This document shows positions 1 to 8,450 of a DNA stretch of 64,000 nucleotides, one piece after another. Origin of the DNA: Antrihabitans spumae. Its GTDB lineage: Bacteria; Actinomycetota; Actinomycetes; Mycobacteriales; Mycobacteriaceae. Each line of letters opens with the position of its first letter. Position 1 is the stretch's first letter. Where the stretch lies: contig NZ_JBIMSN010000154.1 in the NCBI RefSeq assembly GCF_043944905.1, positions 1 to 64,000 of the forward strand, written 5' to 3'. A program made the position numbers and the translations under genes. The notes below the pieces were generated by a model that was given only the letters and a program-made list of their open reading frames with translations, did not search any database and was not told where the DNA came from.

Positions 1-130
1 AGGTCCACTTAAGCAGATAAGCAGTACATACATTCGACACTATCGGACCCCACCGACAGAAACGGTCGGCGATGTCGTTCGCAAGTCCCGTCAGAAGGTC
101 GGCCGAAATGCCAAGTTCCAGGACCGAAGT

Positions 131-172
131 CGTGAGTCTTTCCGGAGCGCCCGACCTCCGAAAAGACTCACG
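131..172. repeat. Inverted repeat (17-base arms)
   Basis: Arms at 131-147 and 156-172 pair with one mismatch around an 8-base loop. It lies 59 bases beyond the uncharacterised left edge of the window and just outside the L,D-transpeptidase terminator. It could end a gene entering from the left or be a second, weaker transcription stop. Positions 1-130 hold nothing I can recognise as a gene. Confidence 0.55.
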
Positions 173-194
173 AGCCGCGGAGCGGCCTCACGCG

Positions 195-227
195 AAAACG
201 GGCGCGGATCCGAAGATCCGCGCCCGT
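195..227 (-). terminator. Rho-independent terminator of the L,D-transpeptidase gene
   Basis: A perfect 13-base-pair GC-rich stem (198-210 with 215-227) closes a four-base loop. Read on the minus strand the loop is TTCG and the stem is followed at once by TTTTCG. It sits 25 bases after the stop codon at 252, the expected place for an intrinsic terminator. Confidence 0.85.
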
Positions 228-251
228 ATCGGCTACCTCTGGGGAGTCAGG

Positions 252-755
252 TCACCTGATGACCTGAACGATGTCGCCTGGGTTGAGGTGTTCGTAGAAC
301 GCCTTCGCGCCCGGCTCGGTCATACGGATGCAGCCGTGGGACTTGAGGTCGACCGGTCCGACGTGGAACGCGATGTCACCGTCGAAGAAGATCGCGTAGT
401 ACATGTCGGCGTGGTGCATTGTGGACCAGTGGTAAGGCTTCTTGAAGTCGACGTCGAAGACTCCGACGTTCGTCTCGTAGCCCGGCTGGCCGTGGGAGAT
501 CGGGGTCGGCCCGAACACGGTGCGGCCGTTGTCCATCAGCCATGCTTCGTTGGTCGACAGGCGCAGGCAGGCGCGCGCTCCGGCTGCGTCGCACGGCGCG
601 GGCGGCGGTGGAATGACCGCCGGCGTACCGAAGTCGGGTCCGCCCGGCCAGAGCGGCTCGGCCGTTGCGGTGGCCGTCGTGAAGAGTCCCGCTGTCGCTA
701 CGGCGACGAGTACGCCGAATCCTGCCGCGTACTTACGTAAACGCTGGCTCCTCAT
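252..755 (-). CDS. Secreted L,D-transpeptidase (YkuD family), short form
   Basis: A 167-residue exported protein. The N-terminus is a signal peptide: basic RSQRLRK, a hydrophobic run, and an Ala-rich cleavage region near residue 32. The rest is a YkuD catalytic domain with the signature SHGCIRM; Cys142 is the expected nucleophile and His140 belongs to the same motif. Such enzymes make 3-3 cross-links in peptidoglycan outside the membrane, or attach proteins to it. The start is ATG at 755; an upstream in-frame start at 821 would place 22 extra residues before the basic signal-peptide start and is unlikely. No Ig-like domain precedes the catalytic domain, unlike the second L,D-transpeptidase at 14332-15066. 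A strong terminator follows at 195-227, so it is probably transcribed alone. Confidence 0.9.
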   Translation of the reverse strand: MRSQRLRKYAAGFGVLVAVATAGLFTTATATAEPLWPGGPDFGTPAVIPPPPAPCDAAGARACLRLSTNEAWLMDNGRTVFGPTPISHGQPGYETNVGVFDVDFKKPYHWSTMHHADMYYAIFFDGDIAFHVGPVDLKSHGCIRMTEPGAKAFYEHLNPGDIVQVIR

Positions 756-893
756 ATAAATCCGCCCTTCTGCCGTTGCCGGCAACACTTTAATGCTCAT
801 TTGCCTGAGTGATAGGAACACGATTCCGTATGAAAAGGGAACCGCGTAAATGCTTTAGTGATCATATTGGGACCGTTTTGTCCGGCTAACGAG

Positions 894-2033
894 TTATGCA
901 ACGAAGGCGGTGACCCCGTCCAGTACCCGGGCAATGTGGTCGTCGGTCATGGCGGGCCAGATCGGTAGCCGGACAACGGTCTCCGAGAATTCGGCGCTAC
1001 GAACGCACGGTTTCGGGGTTCTACCCATCTTCGATCCGGCGGGGCTGGTGCCGAGCGGCACGTAGTGGAACGGGGTTGCGATACCGCGTTGACGCATGTG
1101 GCCGATGAAGCTGTCGCGGGTCTCTTCGGTCGGCATCCGAAGGTAGAAGAGGTGCGCTGTGTGCTCCCGATCAGCCGGAACGCTCATCTGCCGCACACTG
1201 TTTCGCTGTGCCCACTCCGGGAGCTCCCGTGCGTAGGAATCCCAGACGCGGTGCCTGCCCGCTTGGATGACGTCGAACGACGCGAGCTGCGCATCGAGCA
1301 CGGCGGCGTTCAATTCGCTTGGTAGATAACTCGATCCGATATCCTGCCAGCCGTACTTGTCGACCTCGCCGCGCAGGAACCGAGCCCTGTCGGTGCCTTT
1401 TTCCCGCATGATCTCCGCACGCATCATCAGAATGTCGTCGGAGAGGAGGAGCGCACCACCCTCGCCAGCATGGACGTTCTTCGTGTCGTGGAAGCTCAAA
1501 GCGCCGATCGTTCCGATGGTGCCGAGCGGGCGGCCCTGCCAGCTGCCGCCTAGTCCGTGCGCGTTGTCTTCGACGATGGCGAAGCAATGCTCGGCGGCGA
1601 GGTCGAGCAGCGGACCCATGTCGGCTGCAACGCCGCCGTAATGCATGACGACGACGGCCTTGGTCTTCTCGGTGATCGCCTCGGCAACCGCGGCCGGATC
1701 GATGTTGCCGGTCGAATCGTCGATGTCGACGAAAACACACGTCGCGCCGCGCAGAGCGACCGACGACGCGGGGGAGGGAAAGGTGAAGCTGGGCAGGATC
1801 ACTTCGTCACCGGGCTGAAGCTCGAGGAGCAGCCCACCGAGCTCGAGAGCATGTGTGCACGACGTTGTCAGAAGCGCGTGCGGGGCTTGAGTGATCTGCT
1901 TCAGTTTGGCCGTCGCAGCGTTCGTGAACCGGCCGTCGCCATGGACGTGGGAGGACGCAAGCACCTCGCCGAGGTTGTCGAGTTCGCCAGGCGCGCGGAA
2001 GGGCTTGTTGAACGGAATCGCATCGGTGTTAAT
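894..2033 (-). CDS. dTDP-4-amino-4,6-dideoxygalactose transaminase-like aminotransferase (WecE/RffA type), non-standard start
   Basis: PLP-dependent DegT/DnrJ/EryC1/StrS aminotransferase that would put an amino group on a dTDP-4-keto-6-deoxyhexose in the cytoplasm. Similarity to E. coli WecE (376 residues) runs the whole length, including HYGGVAADM, the Schiff-base lysine in SFHDTKN (Lys185) and DIGSSYLPSELNAA. The first standard in-frame start is GTG at 1964, but that removes the conserved N-terminus IPFNKP, which is encoded in frame upstream. Reading from ATT at 2033 gives 379 residues. That ATT has GGAGAGGA 8 bases before it and overlaps the TAA of the preceding glycosyltransferase. Alternatively, one base is missing after ATG at 2023, which would give exactly 376 residues. 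Last gene of the minus-strand glycosylation locus. Confidence 0.85.
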   Translation of the reverse strand: MNTDAIPFNKPFRAPGELDNLGEVLASSHVHGDGRFTNAATAKLKQITQAPHALLTTSCTHALELGGLLLELQPGDEVILPSFTFPSPASSVALRGATCVFVDIDDSTGNIDPAAVAEAITEKTKAVVVMHYGGVAADMGPLLDLAAEHCFAIVEDNAHGLGGSWQGRPLGTIGTIGALSFHDTKNVHAGEGGALLLSDDILMMRAEIMREKGTDRARFLRGEVDKYGWQDIGSSYLPSELNAAVLDAQLASFDVIQAGRHRVWDSYARELPEWAQRNSVRQMSVPADREHTAHLFYLRMPTEETRDSFIGHMRQRGIATPFHYVPLGTSPAGSKMGRTPKPCVRSAEFSETVVRLPIWPAMTDDHIARVLDGVTAFVA

Positions 2034-3093
2034 GGCTTTTGTCCTCTCCGTCGGGACGCGGAGTCGGGGAATCCACCGTCAAAAATAGCGGTCTGCCAGC
2101 CAAAACGTGCAGTGCCACGCCGAGGTACTCGGCGATCATTCCAAGCGAAAACAGAATCGCCCCCGAGCACAGCAGAATGGCGACGATGATCGACGCCCAG
2201 CCGTCTGGGTCCGTAGTGCCGTCGATCGTCTGTACTACGACGACTCCGGCAAGGACGATGCCAGCCAAGCCCAACACGGCGCCGAGCACGCTCACGATGC
2301 GCAGGCCGCGGGTTCCGCTGCAGAGGACCATCTTCCAGAACAGCGAGAACAGGCTGCGGTAGGTGTACCCCGACTCCTCGCGGCCCTCCGAACGTAGTTC
2401 GATGGGTGCGGTGGCGGTACGCCCGACGACCCACGTCAACGCGACGTCGAGGTACACCCCGGCGGCGGCGACCTCGGACAACTTGCGGCTGATGTCCCCG
2501 CGAATCAGTCGGTAACTTTCGAAATGGGTTCCCGACGGGAAACGGAAGAGCGACGTCAGAACGAACTTCGATCCCATCGACGCGACGTTGCGGACGAATC
2601 CGTGCGGGCGGGTGTTGGTCGGCCGCGAATAGACCAGATCGGCACGCTGCGACAGTGCCTCGTCGAGAAAGTGCCCGATGTAGTCGGGATCGTGCTGACC
2701 GTCCTCGTCGAGCGTCGCAACCCAATCGCCCCTGGACGCGGCCATCCCTGCGATGGTGGCGGCGTCCTGTCCGAAGTTTCTGCTCAGCCAGACGACCTTG
2801 ACGTTCTCGTTGGACTCGGCCAATTCAGCGAGGACGACGTCGGACCGATCGGGGCCGTTGTCGTGGACGAGGACGATCTCCTCGATCGCGAAAAGCGCGC
2901 CCCTCGGCGACTTCGACGGCGTCGCGTATCGAGCGAGTTCGGCAACGAGATTCGCGATCGTGAGTTCGCCCCGGTACACCGGAACCACCACCGAAACCGT
3001 GTGGATCCGCTCGTTCGCCGACGGCACCGGTTGCGTGCGGTGCTCGGTGTGCGTATCGGAGCGATCCGTACGCGCGGCGGACAACTGCGGCAT
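2029..3093 (-). CDS. GtrB/DPMS-like polyprenyl-phosphate glycosyltransferase (GT2)
   Basis: A 354-residue family 2 glycosyltransferase. The GT-A domain begins at VSVVVPVYRGE and carries the acidic motif DEDGQHDPDYI. Two C-terminal membrane helices follow, around LGAVLGLAGIVLAGVVVV and IIVAILLCSGAILFSLGMI. This layout is typical of enzymes that move a sugar from a nucleotide to polyprenyl phosphate at the inner face of the membrane (GtrB, ArnC, DPM synthase). An in-frame GTG at 3213 lies 3 bases after the upstream stop, but the 40 codons it adds have much lower third-position GC than the rest, so ATG at 3093 is preferred. With GtrA, a GT-C-like protein and a sugar aminotransferase around it, it probably supplies a lipid-linked (amino) sugar donor. 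Confidence 0.85.
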   Translation of the reverse strand: MPQLSAARTDRSDTHTEHRTQPVPSANERIHTVSVVVPVYRGELTIANLVAELARYATPSKSPRGALFAIEEIVLVHDNGPDRSDVVLAELAESNENVKVVWLSRNFGQDAATIAGMAASRGDWVATLDEDGQHDPDYIGHFLDEALSQRADLVYSRPTNTRPHGFVRNVASMGSKFVLTSLFRFPSGTHFESYRLIRGDISRKLSEVAAAGVYLDVALTWVVGRTATAPIELRSEGREESGYTYRSLFSLFWKMVLCSGTRGLRIVSVLGAVLGLAGIVLAGVVVVQTIDGTTDPDGWASIIVAILLCSGAILFSLGMIAEYLGVALHVLAGRPLFLTVDSPTPRPDGEDKSH

Positions 3094-3216
3094 CGTTGGA
3101 GGCGACCTTCTCAGTGGTGGATCTTCATATGGGCATTCTTCGCACGTCGACGGCGACGCTGCAGGAAGCAATGCAACAGGGACGATAACACGCAGATAAC
3201 GACAACGTGGCACGCG

Positions 3217-5451
3217 TCACGAGGCGCTGACGGGCTCGGGTACGGCCTCGTCGACCGGTCGCCGACGCCCGCGAACGTAGAGCAACTGCAGGACAGCGAC
3301 CCCTGCGAGCCCGAGGACGGCAGTCGCAGAGCCGAGCTGCCAGCCAGGTGGACTCCAGGTCACCTCGAGGTCGGCGTCGGTAGTGCCAGCGGGGATGTCG
3401 ACGCTGAGGAAGGTGTCCATAACCGTGTCGTAGCCGATGTCCTCGCCGTTCAGGGTGACGTGATAGCCCGGCCATGCGAGCCGCGCGAAGACGACGCGGC
3501 CACCCTGCGCCGACGTCACCGTGACCTTCGAGCTGTCGTCGGACTCGGAGACCGACGTCGCCGTCACGTTGTCGGTGGCTACGACGCGACCGTTGACGGT
3601 CGAGATCGGTCCACCTTCTCGTTCGAGCACGTAGATCCAGCGCTCATGGCCCGGATACTGCACCCATTTCCAGCCGTCTGGCGCGGGCTCGGAGTCTGCG
3701 TTCGGATACATCGCGGCCTGGAGGACGACGCGGTCGACCTTCATAAGATCGGCCAGGGTCTTGCCTGTAGTCGGCTCCTTCTCGAAGACCCGCCGTCTGG
3801 CATCCGGGCACACACTGCCGTCCCAGCGCATGCACAAGTGCTGCGAGAACCAGTAGTGGCCGATGGGCGTGTACCCGTTGACGTAGTTCAGGTCGAGGTC
3901 TTTGGCGTAGTAGCCGACGACGAGCGAGCTGTAGACGCCGCCGAGGAACTTCTCCGGGATCGGGAACAGCTGGCTATCGGCCAGTTGGAGGGTGAGTCCG
4001 TCGAAGTCGGGGAAAACGTCCTGAGCCTGCTTGCGCTTCTCGGGCAGGTTCCACGACATCGGGTGATGCGGCACCTGATCGACCTGGTAGTACGCGATCG
4101 GCACAACCGAGGCGATGAGCAACGCGCACGCCGTCGCCTGGTTGCGTTTCGCAGCGACGAGCAGGACGAGCGCACCCATCAGACCCACGACCACTGCTGC
4201 GGCAACGTGTGTTTTCAGCTTTCCGCTCGGCGCCGACGAAATCGTCCTCATCAGCAGGAGAAGCAGCAGGAATACCGAGACACCGACGCGAGTCCGCCAC
4301 GACTTCAACGTCCCGTGCTTGCTGAACAACACACACACCAGGACGAGCAGGCCCAAAGCGAGCATCGGCATCACGCGCGCCGGCCAGCGCAGCGGACCGA
4401 TGACCGCTGGTCCTGCGATCCACATGAGCGCGGCGAGCGCGAAGATCGCCGCACCGCTGACGTTGCGCGCCGACCGAGACGCGGCCTTCCAGTCGATGAA
4501 CGCGAGTCCCGGGATGAGGAACCAGGCGATGTAGACGATCGGGAACGGCTGGATGAGCCCGAACCACGAATTGAACGATGGCAGCGTCGTCGGGAGGCTC
4601 GAGTTGAGCGATTCCGACCACGGGATGGTCATGAACCCGTCGTTCTTGATGACCACATCGGCGTCTCGCCACGTGACATGCGACGAGAGGAAGCTCGGCA
4701 GGTACGTCATCAGTCCGGCGAGACCGGCGAACCCTGCAACGGCAAGAAGGCGAACGGGTGCGAGCCAATTGCGCTGATAGATCAACTCGCCGAGCGCGAC
4801 CGCGCAGATCATCATCGCGGTCTCGATGCCCGGCCACATGTAGCCGACGGTTATGGCGAAGAAGATGAATACGAACACCGGGATCGGTCCGCCGCGCCCA
4901 CGTGCGTAGCGAATGCCGGACGCCCACGCGTGCGTCAGCCAGGCCGTGCCCGCAAGTGCGAGAACCCAGGTCGCTTGGTCCAGGAACAGGACCCAGCCGG
5001 AGAACGTGAATGCGACACCTGCGACCGCAGCCCACGGGGCCAGGGCGCCGTAGGCGCGACAGACACGGAAGACGCCGAGGACGAGGACGATCGAGTAGGC
5101 AAGCTTGACCAGGGTCGCGAGCACAAGCAGGTTGTCGAACGACGGTGCGATCAGACTGACGAGCATCTGCGGCGGATTGAGCAGGCTGCCCTGGCCCTCG
5201 ACCGAGTAGTTGCCGGTCATCCATTCGTCGGTGACCAGACCGGGGAACTCACCGTTGCGCAGGTGCTGACCGATGGTGATCCACAGCGGGACGTACTGCG
5301 ATTCGGTGTCGTCGGTATAAAAATGTCGCACGTTGACGAGCAGTACCGCGATGTAGCCTGCGACGACTCCGACGACTGCTGCGCCCGCCCACAGCAGCAC
5401 GGTTTTTCTGGATTCCCGCGTTTCGTCACCCACGAGTTCGTGACAGTACAA
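3217..5451 (-). CDS. Large polytopic membrane protein, YfhO/GT-C-like
   Basis: A 744-residue integral membrane protein with about a dozen hydrophobic segments, acidic residues in the first extracytoplasmic loop (FYTDDTESQY) and a large soluble region between residue ~450 and the last helix near 715. This resembles the YfhO family and other GT-C transferases that use polyprenyl-phosphate sugars outside the membrane. The acceptor cannot be read from the sequence. The start is uncertain: TTG at 5451 or GTG at 5433, both overlapping the end of the GtrA gene. In the Gtr paradigm this is the third component (GtrC) that places the flipped sugar on its target. No close mycobacterial counterpart is obvious to me. 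Confidence 0.7.
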   Translation of the reverse strand: MYCHELVGDETRESRKTVLLWAGAAVVGVVAGYIAVLLVNVRHFYTDDTESQYVPLWITIGQHLRNGEFPGLVTDEWMTGNYSVEGQGSLLNPPQMLVSLIAPSFDNLLVLATLVKLAYSIVLVLGVFRVCRAYGALAPWAAVAGVAFTFSGWVLFLDQATWVLALAGTAWLTHAWASGIRYARGRGGPIPVFVFIFFAITVGYMWPGIETAMMICAVALGELIYQRNWLAPVRLLAVAGFAGLAGLMTYLPSFLSSHVTWRDADVVIKNDGFMTIPWSESLNSSLPTTLPSFNSWFGLIQPFPIVYIAWFLIPGLAFIDWKAASRSARNVSGAAIFALAALMWIAGPAVIGPLRWPARVMPMLALGLLVLVCVLFSKHGTLKSWRTRVGVSVFLLLLLLMRTISSAPSGKLKTHVAAAVVVGLMGALVLLVAAKRNQATACALLIASVVPIAYYQVDQVPHHPMSWNLPEKRKQAQDVFPDFDGLTLQLADSQLFPIPEKFLGGVYSSLVVGYYAKDLDLNYVNGYTPIGHYWFSQHLCMRWDGSVCPDARRRVFEKEPTTGKTLADLMKVDRVVLQAAMYPNADSEPAPDGWKWVQYPGHERWIYVLEREGGPISTVNGRVVATDNVTATSVSESDDSSKVTVTSAQGGRVVFARLAWPGYHVTLNGEDIGYDTVMDTFLSVDIPAGTTDADLEVTWSPPGWQLGSATAVLGLAGVAVLQLLYVRGRRRPVDEAVPEPVSAS

Positions 5452-5938
5452 CCTCGGCGTCGCCGGGCGGTGCAGGTGCCCGCCGGAACGAAACGTGGCG
5501 ATGGCCGAAGTAACTCGTTGCCGCGACGATGCCAGTCACGACGAACTGTGACGGAATCGGGGCAAAACGGAAAATGCTGACAGCCAGTGCCATCAGAGCC
5601 AGATTCAACACGAAACCACCGGCGTTGACGCCGACGAAGCCGACGAAATCGCGCAACAGATGTCCGCGAACACGGAAGACAAGCGTTCGGTGCAGGACGA
5701 ACGCGATGACGATGCTCATGGAGTACGCGGCTGCGACAGCAACCGCGTAGAGGTCGTCGTCGCCGAGAACGGTCATCCACAGGACGAAGAGTCCGAAGCC
5801 GATTGCGGTGTTCACGCACCCGACAACGACATAAGCGACAGATTGACTGCGCACGACCCGTGAGAGAAGCCCGGGAGGCGGGGTTGCTGCACCGCTACCC
5901 GTCGGCACGCCGGGGTCGTCGTCGCTCACGTTTCGCAT
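5426..5938 (-). CDS. GtrA family membrane protein (candidate lipid-sugar flippase)
   Basis: A 170-residue protein with four membrane helices starting at QSVAYVVVGCVNTAIGFGLF, the typical GtrA pattern including the Asn in the first helix and the FVLHRTLVFR and YFGHRHVSFR loops. GtrA proteins are thought to flip polyprenyl-phosphate sugars or to assist the partner GT2 enzyme. ATG at 5938 is chosen because upstream in-frame residues lack family similarity. It is the first gene of the minus-strand locus, and the next gene starts before its stop codon, suggesting coupled translation. Confidence 0.85.
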   Translation of the reverse strand: MRNVSDDDPGVPTGSGAATPPPGLLSRVVRSQSVAYVVVGCVNTAIGFGLFVLWMTVLGDDDLYAVAVAAAYSMSIVIAFVLHRTLVFRVRGHLLRDFVGFVGVNAGGFVLNLALMALAVSIFRFAPIPSQFVVTGIVAATSYFGHRHVSFRRAPAPPGDAEVVLSRTRG

Positions 5939-6070
5939 TGTGCCAGGTACCCCGGTCGTGCTGGCGACAGAATTGGGGGCTCGCAGCGACTGGCGGGGAG
6001 CAATACGTTCGAAACGTGCCGTGTCAGGCACGAACGTCTATCCAGCGCCGTGCCTTCGATCGGAGTTCTT

Positions 6071-6274
6071 ATGTTCAAACGAACCGCTGCCACCGCAATG
6101 TTCGCCCTGGTGCTTGCTCTGCCGTTGACCGCTGCATCGGCGACGGCTGCACCTCTCGACAGCGGTTCAGCAGACAGCGGTTCGGCGCAAGGCGCGTCCA
6201 GAACCATTCAGGTGCTGATCTGCGAGATACAGAGCTTCCTTGCGATCGGGCCTATGTGCGCCTTTCCCTCCTGA
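6071..6274 (+). CDS. Small secreted protein, unknown function
   Basis: A 67-residue reading frame beginning MFKRTAATAMFALVLALPL, a convincing signal peptide with an Ala-rich cleavage region (ASATAAP near residue 28). The predicted mature part is about 40 residues, Ser/Gly-rich, and ends with two cysteines (LICEI and PMCAF) that could form a disulfide. CGGAG about 7 bases upstream supports the ATG. It converges with the acyltransferase gene, ending 9 bases away. I do not recognise a family. Confidence 0.55.
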   Translation: MFKRTAATAMFALVLALPLTAASATAAPLDSGSADSGSAQGASRTIQVLICEIQSFLAIGPMCAFPS

Positions 6275-6283
6275 GCAGGAGGC

Positions 6284-6868
6284 CTACTCCGACGCGCCTT
6301 CTTCTCGCAGCCTCGGCTCGGTGCCCAGCTCCGGGTTGATGCCGCGTTTGTCGGCGTAGAAGGCGCGGACGACATCCATATCGGCTTTGACGTCACCCGT
6401 CGGCACAAAAGTAGGACCTGAACCGACGGTTTTGCTCGGTCCGTCGATGAAGCCGAAGAGAATTGGAATTCCGGTTTGCTGCGAGATTCGGTAGAAGCCG
6501 GATTTCCAGTAGTCGCCCTTGCCTCGAGTGCCCTCTGCCGCGATCGCGAGTAGGAAATGCTCGCTACCTTCTGCGCGTGCCAGCAACTCCCGGATGGTTT
6601 CGCCAGGGTTTTTGCGATCGAGCGGGATGCCGCCGGTGGCGCGCAGCAGGGGACCGAACGGTGCTTTGAAGAATTCTTTCTTGACCAGAATCATCGGCTG
6701 CACACTCTGGCTCCAACTCATCAGAATCGTCGCGACCCAGTCCCAGTTCGAGGTGTGCGGCGCGCCGACGAGGATGGCTTTGGGTGGCAACTCGCCTGCT
6801 ACCTTCCAGCGGCTCAGCCGCAGGGCGGTTCGAGCAAGGGTTCTACGCACGAGAAAGCGACGAGTCAT
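6284..6868 (-). CDS. PlsC-like glycerophospholipid acyltransferase
   Basis: A 194-residue protein of the lysophospholipid acyltransferase fold. The HX4D catalytic motif is HTSNWD, and the phosphate-binding motif EGTR follows in AAEGTRGKGDYWKSGF. The short length and WKSGFYRIS segment resemble the 1-acylglycerol-3-phosphate acyltransferase-like proteins common in actinobacteria. It probably acylates a lyso-lipid at the inner membrane face; the substrate is not readable. The ATG at 6868 overlaps the stop of the upstream membrane protein gene (ATGA), so the two form an operon. Longer upstream readings in this frame cross the neighbour in a shadow frame. Confidence 0.85.
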   Translation of the reverse strand: MTRRFLVRRTLARTALRLSRWKVAGELPPKAILVGAPHTSNWDWVATILMSWSQSVQPMILVKKEFFKAPFGPLLRATGGIPLDRKNPGETIRELLARAEGSEHFLLAIAAEGTRGKGDYWKSGFYRISQQTGIPILFGFIDGPSKTVGSGPTFVPTGDVKADMDVVRAFYADKRGINPELGTEPRLREEGASE

Positions 6869-7578
6869 GCCGCGAACCGTAGCAACAACGGGAGCGTTGC
6901 GATGGCGGCCCCGAGGAGCAGTGGCGCTGCGGTCGCGAAGATCAGTCGGCGAGTCAGCAGTGTTGGCGTCGCAGGTCGTGGTTGTGGTGGCATCGGTTGC
7001 GTGGTGCGCACGGTCGTATCCGTGGCAGCAAGGGTCTTCCAGTACTCGTCTGGTGCACGCACAAGTCCGACGTGCCCGCCGACCGTAAGCTCCATCGCGA
7101 CGACGACGATCGCATCGACCTCGACAGTCTTCGCAAGCACCGGGTCGATCGCCACGGACTCCGTTGTGGCATAGGGCGTTCCGTCTCGGGGCGACACGAC
7201 ATAGGAGACCTTGTACCTGGGGCCGGTGCTCTCGCTGTGGTAGTCGAAAACAACGTCGGTCACTCGGGCAAGTGCGAGTCGCCCCTCGGCGTCGGCCTGT
7301 GCACACTGCTTGTCTGTGACGATCGACGAGATCGGCCTCGGCACAGCGGCTGGGTCGGTCGGGTGGTCGGGTTGCAGCGCAACAAAAAGCAGCAGGCATC
7401 CCGCGACCAGTCCACCGACGAGCAGACCGATCGACACCGACCGTGGGAAGACGTGCGGACCGCCGATGACGAGTGACGCCAGCGCTCCGCACGAAAACCC
7501 GAATGCAAGGTGGCTCGCCATGAAGGTGAGCCTGCTGCCGAACTTCGCGATGTCGGTCTCCGAGGACATATCTGACAT
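6865..7578 (-). CDS. Membrane-anchored protein of unknown function
   Basis: A 237-residue protein with two closely spaced N-terminal helices (residues ~20-65), an extracytoplasmic middle region (~70-190) and one C-terminal helix (RLIFATAAPLLLGAAIATL). The middle region is mixed alpha/beta without a motif I recognise. ATG at 7578 is supported by reading-frame extent. The 3' end overlaps the acyltransferase start by four bases, implying a shared transcript and possibly a shared envelope-lipid role. Confidence 0.7.
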   Translation of the reverse strand: MSDMSSETDIAKFGSRLTFMASHLAFGFSCGALASLVIGGPHVFPRSVSIGLLVGGLVAGCLLLFVALQPDHPTDPAAVPRPISSIVTDKQCAQADAEGRLALARVTDVVFDYHSESTGPRYKVSYVVSPRDGTPYATTESVAIDPVLAKTVEVDAIVVVAMELTVGGHVGLVRAPDEYWKTLAATDTTVRTTQPMPPQPRPATPTLLTRRLIFATAAPLLLGAAIATLPLLLRFAA

Positions 7579-7709
7579 GTCGCGAAAGCTAACAACGAGT
7601 GATGAACGGCGGGTGTATGTAGCTGGTTGGCATCTTGCCGTTCAGCGGGCGTCAACGTCACCGGGTTACCGTCGCGGTCGATCGTGACGACGTGCAGGGG
7701 AGAACGAAC

Positions 7710-8450
7710 ATGGTTCACGGCTGCTCGCAGCTGGTGGTGAGTGTGCACGACGTCGCGCCCGCGACGGCCGACGAGACCGCTCGTTGGTGCGCCGACGCCG
7801 AAGCACTTGGTATTCCTCTGTCGTTGTTGGTGATTCCCGGGCCATGGCGCGGTGCGGCACTGAGCGACGCGCCCGACTACGCAGAGGTGCTCCGCGCGCG
7901 GCGGAACATCGGTGACGAGATCGTCCTGCACGGCTGGTCCCATGTTGCAGGGCCGGAGGGTCCGTCGTATCGACGTGTCATCGGCAGAGTGGTTGCCCGC
8001 GGCGCGGCGGAGTTCGCAGCATTGAACGAACAGCAAGCAGCGGAACGCATTGCGGCGGGCACACAGGTTCTCGCCGACCTCGGACTGGCGACGCGGGGAT
8101 TCACCCCGCCGGGATGGCTCGCGTCGCCCGCCGCGAACCGCGCCCTGGCCCGAGCCGGATTCACGCACACGACAAGTCATTTCGGTGTCACGAACCTGCG
8201 TACGAATCGCCTTCGCCTTGGTTTCGCACTGTCACACCGACCTGGCGGCGGTTGGAGTGAACGTGCCGCGGCAGCGCTGGTCGTCGGTCTCGCGCGTAAA
8301 CGGGCACACGGTGGGGGACTCGTTCGAATCGCTCTGCATCCCGACGATCTGCATCGACCTGGTTTGCGCGACGCGTCCCTGCGCGCAATCGAAGCCGTCG
8401 TAGCTGCAGGCGCAATCGCAACGACCTACGCAGAGGTGGTCGGGCGTTGA
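7710..8450 (+). CDS. DUF2334 polysaccharide-deacetylase-like protein
   Basis: A 246-residue DUF2334 protein, a relative of the NodB polysaccharide deacetylases. The family layout is visible: VSVHDVAPA near the start (Asp/His metal motif), GDEIVLHGWSH (the HxxxH element), RGFTPPGW and a late IALHPDDL histidine. Activity on a surface glycan is plausible from the fold alone. ATG at 7710 is preferred because AGGGGAGA precedes it by about 7 bases; the in-frame start at 7635 lacks this. Its TGA overlaps the TTG start of the downstream glycosyltransferase, so the two are translationally coupled. Confidence 0.8.
   Translation: MVHGCSQLVVSVHDVAPATADETARWCADAEALGIPLSLLVIPGPWRGAALSDAPDYAEVLRARRNIGDEIVLHGWSHVAGPEGPSYRRVIGRVVARGAAEFAALNEQQAAERIAAGTQVLADLGLATRGFTPPGWLASPAANRALARAGFTHTTSHFGVTNLRTNRLRLGFALSHRPGGGWSERAAAALVVGLARKRAHGGGLVRIALHPDDLHRPGLRDASLRAIEAVVAAGAIATTYAEVVGR

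Noticed and set aside
3094..3213. Upstream in-frame extension of the GT2 gene from GTG 3213
   Set aside because: Third-position GC in this stretch is near 45%, far below the coding sequence, and it precedes the domain start without family similarity.
2524..5580. 1018-codon open frame on the plus strand
   Set aside because: It is antisense to the YfhO-like and GT2 genes. The product is Arg/Asp/Gly-rich without domains, as expected from a mirrored high-GC gene.
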